This document shows positions 59,304 to 64,000 of a DNA stretch of 64,000 bases, piece by piece. The notes below the pieces were generated by a model. The model saw only the letters and a program-made list of their open reading frames with translations. It did no database searches and was not told the DNA's origin. This stretch comes from Flaccisagitta enflata (lineage: Eukaryota > Chaetognatha > Sagittoidea > Aphragmophora). The first letter of the stretch is position 1, and the number at the start of each line of letters is the position of its first letter. The position numbers and the translations under genes are program-made. The DNA is taken from the NCBI GenBank assembly GCA_965153355.1, contig OZ231126.1:82398001-82462000 (forward strand), in the 5' to 3' direction.

Positions 59304-62250
59304 TTTGAATCTCAGTTATTAGTCCGTCACAGCTGAATGGATCCTCATGAACTTGTAAATCCACCCGAAGGGGGAAAGGTTGGGGCTTTCAAGGCAGGAG
59401 TTTTGAAGGATTTGCTCGCTGATGGGAAAACTTATTCGTGAGTGCAGTTGACTCTGTCGTAAATTTGTAAAATTTACTTGGTACACTTGTAGTATTATGG
59501 AAACACATATGGTAAGTACAATATGTAAAATGACCAAAAATCTCATTTACATATTGCAGCTTCAATACCTTTAAGTTCAAGGGATCTGATGTGTTCAACA
59601 AACCCCATAGGGTGGTGGTCGGGGAGGGTGGTGGACCAATTCTGGTATCTCAATTATTAGTCCGTCACAGTTGAATGGATCCTCATGAACTTGTAAATCC
59701 ACCCGAAGGGGGAAAGGTTGGGGCTTTCAAGGCAGGGGTTTTGAAGGGGGATTTTGCTCGCTGATGGGCTTGATACAGTGGGTGCAGTTAATACAATATG
59801 TAAATTTGTAGGTACACTTGTAGGTACACTTGTAGGTACACTTGTAGGTACACTTGTAGGTACACTTGTAGGTACACTTGTAGGTACACTTGTAGGTACA
59901 CTTGTAGGTACACTTGTAGGTACAATATGTAAAATGACCAAAAATCTCATTTACATATTGCAGCTTCAATACCTTTAAGATTCAAGAGTTGATGTGTTCA
60001 ACACAGCCCATAGGGTGGTGGTCAGGAGGTGGTGGACCAATTCTATTATCTCAATTATTGATCCCGTTGCAGTTGAATGGATCCTCATGAACATGAAATC
60101 CACCCTGAAGAGAGGGAAGGTTGGGGGCTTTCAAGGCAGGGGTTTTGAAGGGGGATTTTGCCCAATGCAGTAGGTATGGTGTATGTAGTGTAGGTGCAGT
60201 TAATACAATGTATGTACACTTGTAGGTACACTTGTAGGTACACTTGTAGGTACACTTGTAGGTACACTTGTAGGTACACTTGTAGGTACACTTGTAGGTA
60301 CACTTGTAGGTACACTTGTAGGTACACTTGTAGGTACACTTGTAGGTACAATATGTAAAATGACCAAAAATCTCATTTACATATTGCAGCTTCAATACCT
60401 TTAAGTTCAAGGGATTTGATGTGTTCAACAAACCCCATAGGGTGGTGGTCGGGGAGGGTGGTGGACCAATTCTGGTATCTCAATTATTAGTCCGTCACAG
60501 TTGAATGGATCCTCATGAACTTGTAAATCCACCCGAAGGGGGAAAGGTTGGGGCTTTCAAGGCAGGGGTTTTGAAGGGGGATTTTGCTCGCTGATGGGCT
60601 TTCAAGGCAGGGGTTTTGAAGGGGGATTTTGCTTGCTGATGAGCTTGATACAGTGGGTGCAGTTAATACAATACGTAAATTTGTAGGTACACTTGTAGGT
60701 ACACTTGTAGGTAAACTTGTAGGTACACTTGTAGGTACAATATGTAAAATGACCAAAAATCTCATTTACATATTGCAGCTTCAATACCTTTAAGTTCAAG
60801 GGATTTGATGTGTTCAACACAACCCATAGGGTGGTGGTCTGGGAGGGTGGTGGACCAATTCTGGTATCTCAATTATTAGTCCGTCACAGTTGAATGGATC
60901 CTCATGAACTTGTAAATCCACCCGAAGGGGGAAAGGTTGGGGCTTTCAAGGCAGGGGTTTTGAAGGGGGATTTTGCTTGCTGATGAGCTTGATATGTACA
61001 GTGGGTGCAGTTAATACAATACGTAAATTTGTAGGTACACTTGTAGGTACACTTGTAGGTAAACTTGTAGGTACACTTGTAGGTAAAATATCTAAAATGA
61101 CCAAATATCTCATTTACATATTGCAGCTTCAATACCTTTAAGTTCAAGGGATTTGATGTGTTCAACACAACCCATAGGGTGGTGGTCGGGGAGGGTGGTG
61201 GACCAACCTTTGAATCTCAGTTATTAGTCCGTCACAGCTGAATGGATCCTCATGAACTTGTAAATCCACCCGAAGGGGGAAAGGTTGGGGCTTTCAAGGC
61301 AGGGGTTTTGAAGGGGGATTTTGCTCGCTGATGGGCTTGATACAGTGGGTGCAGTTAATACAATACGTAAATTTGTAGGTACACTTGTAGGTACACTTGT
61401 AGGTACACTTGTAGGTACACTTGCTGATGAGCTTGATATGTACAGTGGGTGCAGTTAATACAATACGTAAATTTGTAGGTACACTTGTAGGTACACTTGT
61501 AGGTAAACTTGTAGGTACACTTGTAGGTAAAATATCTAAAATGACCAAATATCTCATTTACATATTGCAGCTTCAATACCTTTAAGTTCAAGGGATTTGA
61601 TGTGTTCAACACAACCCATAGGGTGGTGGTCGGGGAGGGTGGTGGACCAACCTTTGAATCTCAGTTATTAGTCCGTCACAGCTGAATGGATCCTCATAAA
61701 CTTGTAAATCCACCCGAAGGGGGAAAGGTTGGGGCTTTCAAGGCAGGGGTTTTGAAGGGGGATTTTGCTCGCTGATGGGCTTGATACAGTGGGTGCAGTT
61801 AATGCAATACGTAAATTTGTAGGTACACTTGTAGGTACACTTGTAGGTACACTTGTAGGTACACTTGTAGGTACACTTGTAGGTACACTTGTAGCTTCAA
61901 TACCTTTAAGTTCAAGGGATTTGATGTGGTCAACACAACCCATAGGGTGGTGGTCAGGGAGGGTGGTGGACCAATTCTGGTATCTCAATTATTAGTCCGT
62001 CACAGTTGAATGGATCCTCATGAACTTGTAAATCCACCCGAAGGGGGAAAGGTTGGGACTTTCAAGGCAGGGGTTTTGAAGGGGGATTTTGCTCGCTGAT
62101 GGGCTTGATACAGTGGGTGCAGTTAATACAATATGTAAATTTGTAGGTACACTTGTAGGTACACTTGTAGGTACACTTGTAGGTACACTTGTAGGTACAA
62201 TATGTAAAATGACCAAAAATCTCATTTACATATTGCAGCTTCAATACCTT
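59304..62250 (-). repeat. Macrosatellite, minus orientation
   Basis: The same unit continues in reverse. The junction at 59303 runs from GTGTACCT straight into TTGAATCTCAGTTATTAG, the inverse of the unit's tail. Arrays now read ACTTGTAGGTAC. Several units are truncated or partly doubled (near 60600, 61420 and 61890). Confidence 0.95.
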
Positions 62251-62736
62251 TAAGTTCACTGGTAGGTACACTGGTAGGTACACTGGTAGGTACACTGGTA
62301 GGTACACTGGTAGGTACACTGGAAGGTACACTGGTAGGTACACTCGTAGGTACACTCGTAGGTACACTCGTAGGTACACTCGTAGGTACACTCGTAGGTA
62401 CATGCAGCTGATGTCTGATGTTCAATTATGTTGTAGGTTGATTTTGCCCATTTCAATCAAGGGCTGTATAAAGTGAGTACTGTAGGTACACTAGTGGGTA
62501 TGATGTCTGTTTGTGGATACACTAGTGGATACACTTGTATGTATACTTGTAGGTAGTATAACTGAGGACTGATGGCTGTCGACTTTTGATAGTGCATTAT
62601 TGACAACTATTGATTTACTATCCACAATTGACTATCGAGGGTTGACTATCGACGGTTGACTATTGAGGGTTGACTATTGACGGTTGACTTTCGACGGTTG
62701 ACTTTCGACGGTTGACTATCGACGGTTGAGTGTCGA
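62250..62736. repeat. Variant 12-bp array and GGTTGACTATCGAC repeats
   Basis: At 62258-62402 the 12-mer appears as GGTACACTGGTA and then GGTACACTCGTA. At 62625-62735 a 14-bp unit GGTTGACTATCGAC is repeated about seven times with T/C variation. The sequence ends where homology with block B begins. Confidence 0.8.
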
Positions 62737-63271
62737 AAGTAAACCCTTAAAAAAAAATTTCCCTTGAAAATTTTGGCAAAAATCGTATAGAGTATCAATT
62801 TTTTTAAATATTTACATATAGATCTCAAGGATATATCAGTTTAAAAATTCTGCCTCAAGATTCATATTCCTGGTGAAATTTCCAATTGTTTGATAGGTCA
62901 TACTGTATACTTCCATGAAAAGATAAGATTTTCTTTTTCTATGCCACGGTTACAAAGAAAGCAACGGTTACCTAAAATATGAAAATCTTATTTTTTCATG
63001 AAAGTATAAAGTGTGACCCATCAAGTGATTGGAAATTTCACCGGGAATGTGAATCTTGTATCAGAATTATAAAATTGATTTATCTTTCAGATCTATTTGT
63101 AAATATATATATATGTAAATTGATACTTTTTAACAATTTTTGCAAAAATTTTCAAGGGAAGTTTTTTTTTAAGAGTTTACATCAATTCTCCACTAGCTAT
63201 AAATTGTACCTAGTCATACAAGTTACTACCACTGGGGATTTTTTTTAACTCATACCTAGTTAAGGCCCACT
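62737..63271. mobile_element. Truncated foldback element at the edge of copy C
   Basis: Inverse match to 48989-49530. The end nearest the zinc-finger gene (CCCACTGTG then CTAT) is intact. The far end is cut at 62737, about 85 bp short of the full element, where GTAAACCCTT joins the 14-bp repeat. Confidence 0.85.
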
Positions 63272-63282
63272 GTGCTATCTAG

Positions 63283-64000
63283 TCATTTTCTTCCGTCGCA
63301 AAGTGACGTGTGCGCGTTGAGTTCCGATTTGAGAAAGGAAGTCCTTCCGCATCCCCGCGGACAAACGTGGAAGCGGAATCCACCATGCACGTCCAGCAAG
63401 TGTTTCGTGTAGTCGACAATCGAACTTAGCCTTTTGTCACATTCGGCGCATCGTAGACCTATTGCTGATAATGATGCATCTTCCTTCTCTTCGTCTAACG
63501 TGTCCAGATGTTGCATCACGTGAAGCCGTAAAGCATCGTCTTCCTCGTATGGTATTTGACAAATGAAACAATGTTTCTTCTCCGTAGAACTGAAAATTGT
63601 GAAAGAATGTCCGTTTTTTTGCTTTCTTTACATAAATGTGCCCGAACGAATTGTTGCGCACATGAGGGATATCGCATCCTCTTACAAACGCTCATATCAG
63701 TAATGCGTTAAAAAAATAGTTCATTCTTGAAAACCATTAAACAAATTATTCATTTTTGAAAACAATTAAACAAACACGAGTTTCAATGCAGAGGAATTGT
63801 CAAAAGCTTGCTTCCTTGAGCATAATCTAGCATTGATAAACTTATCAATCACTCATCCGTTCCCAAAAAAAAAACACGCATATGGGGAGGGGGGGGGAAT
63901 ACCTCTTGGAAATGGCCTTCATTTCTTCCATGGTCATGATTTCCTCAAGACTGAATTCGTATACTTCTTCGTCGTCATCGTTATCCGTTTCTCGTCCTTT
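63283..64000 (-). CDS. C2H2 zinc-finger protein, copy C (3' part, runs off the window)
   Basis: Minus strand. Exon 3 is 63589-63283 and the end of exon 2 is 64000-63903 (continuing beyond the window), joined by the same GTATTC donor and TTTTCAG-type acceptor. The exon 3 peptide matches copy B over the visible part (SLSAIGLRC, SIVDYTKH) rather than copy A (SSAMGLRC, STVDYKKH), and so does the visible end of exon 2. Copies B and C are therefore the most recent pair. Whether copy C also has the Cys-to-Tyr change lies outside the window. Confidence 0.65.

Overview
The window reads as invertebrate animal nuclear DNA. Protein-coding genes are split by GT-AG introns, C2H2 zinc-finger genes are present, and the long introns and intergenic spaces are packed with satellites and short non-autonomous transposons. 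No bacterial or organellar feature was seen. The two conserved genes have far fewer introns than their vertebrate counterparts (8 exons in BMS1, 5 in RFC1). I cannot name the species.

Layout. 1-5171: AT-rich and repeat-rich DNA with a frame-broken gene-like stretch (about 1100-2790) whose putative intron is a TTAGGG-like minisatellite. 5172-18449 (arm A): a C2H2 zinc-finger gene on the minus strand, an orphan exon, satellite-bearing mobile elements, then BMS1 exons 1-3 on the plus strand. 18450-38003 (loop): BMS1 exons 4-8, RFC1 complete in five exons starting 184 bp after the BMS1 stop, and AT-rich DNA. 38004-49065 (arm B): an inverted, diverged copy of arm A with a second zinc-finger gene and a truncated BMS1 copy (exons 1-3 only). 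49615-62736: a macrosatellite of about 285 bp constant sequence plus a variable 12-bp VNTR; it switches strand at 59303 and is split by a 3.3-kb hAT-like element. 62737-64000 (copy C): a third copy of the zinc-finger end, inverted relative to B and cut by the window edge.

BMS1 is a GTPase of 40S ribosomal subunit biogenesis. RFC1 is the large subunit of the PCNA clamp loader. Both look complete and functional. The zinc-finger copies are of unknown function: A and B are open throughout, but B has lost one zinc-binding cysteine.

The most distinctive material is structural. (1) The duplications form an A / inverted B / C chain whose outer breakpoints lie inside a 626-bp foldback element. (2) Several interspersed families share one plan: a terminal palindrome, then (TCCG)n or (GTC)n, then often tandem core repeats, then the terminal motif once more inverted. 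They sit next to T-runs, which recalls Helentron-associated (DINE-1/pearl/HINE) elements. (3) Comparing arms A and B exposes filled and empty insertion sites, so several insertions can be ordered relative to the duplication.
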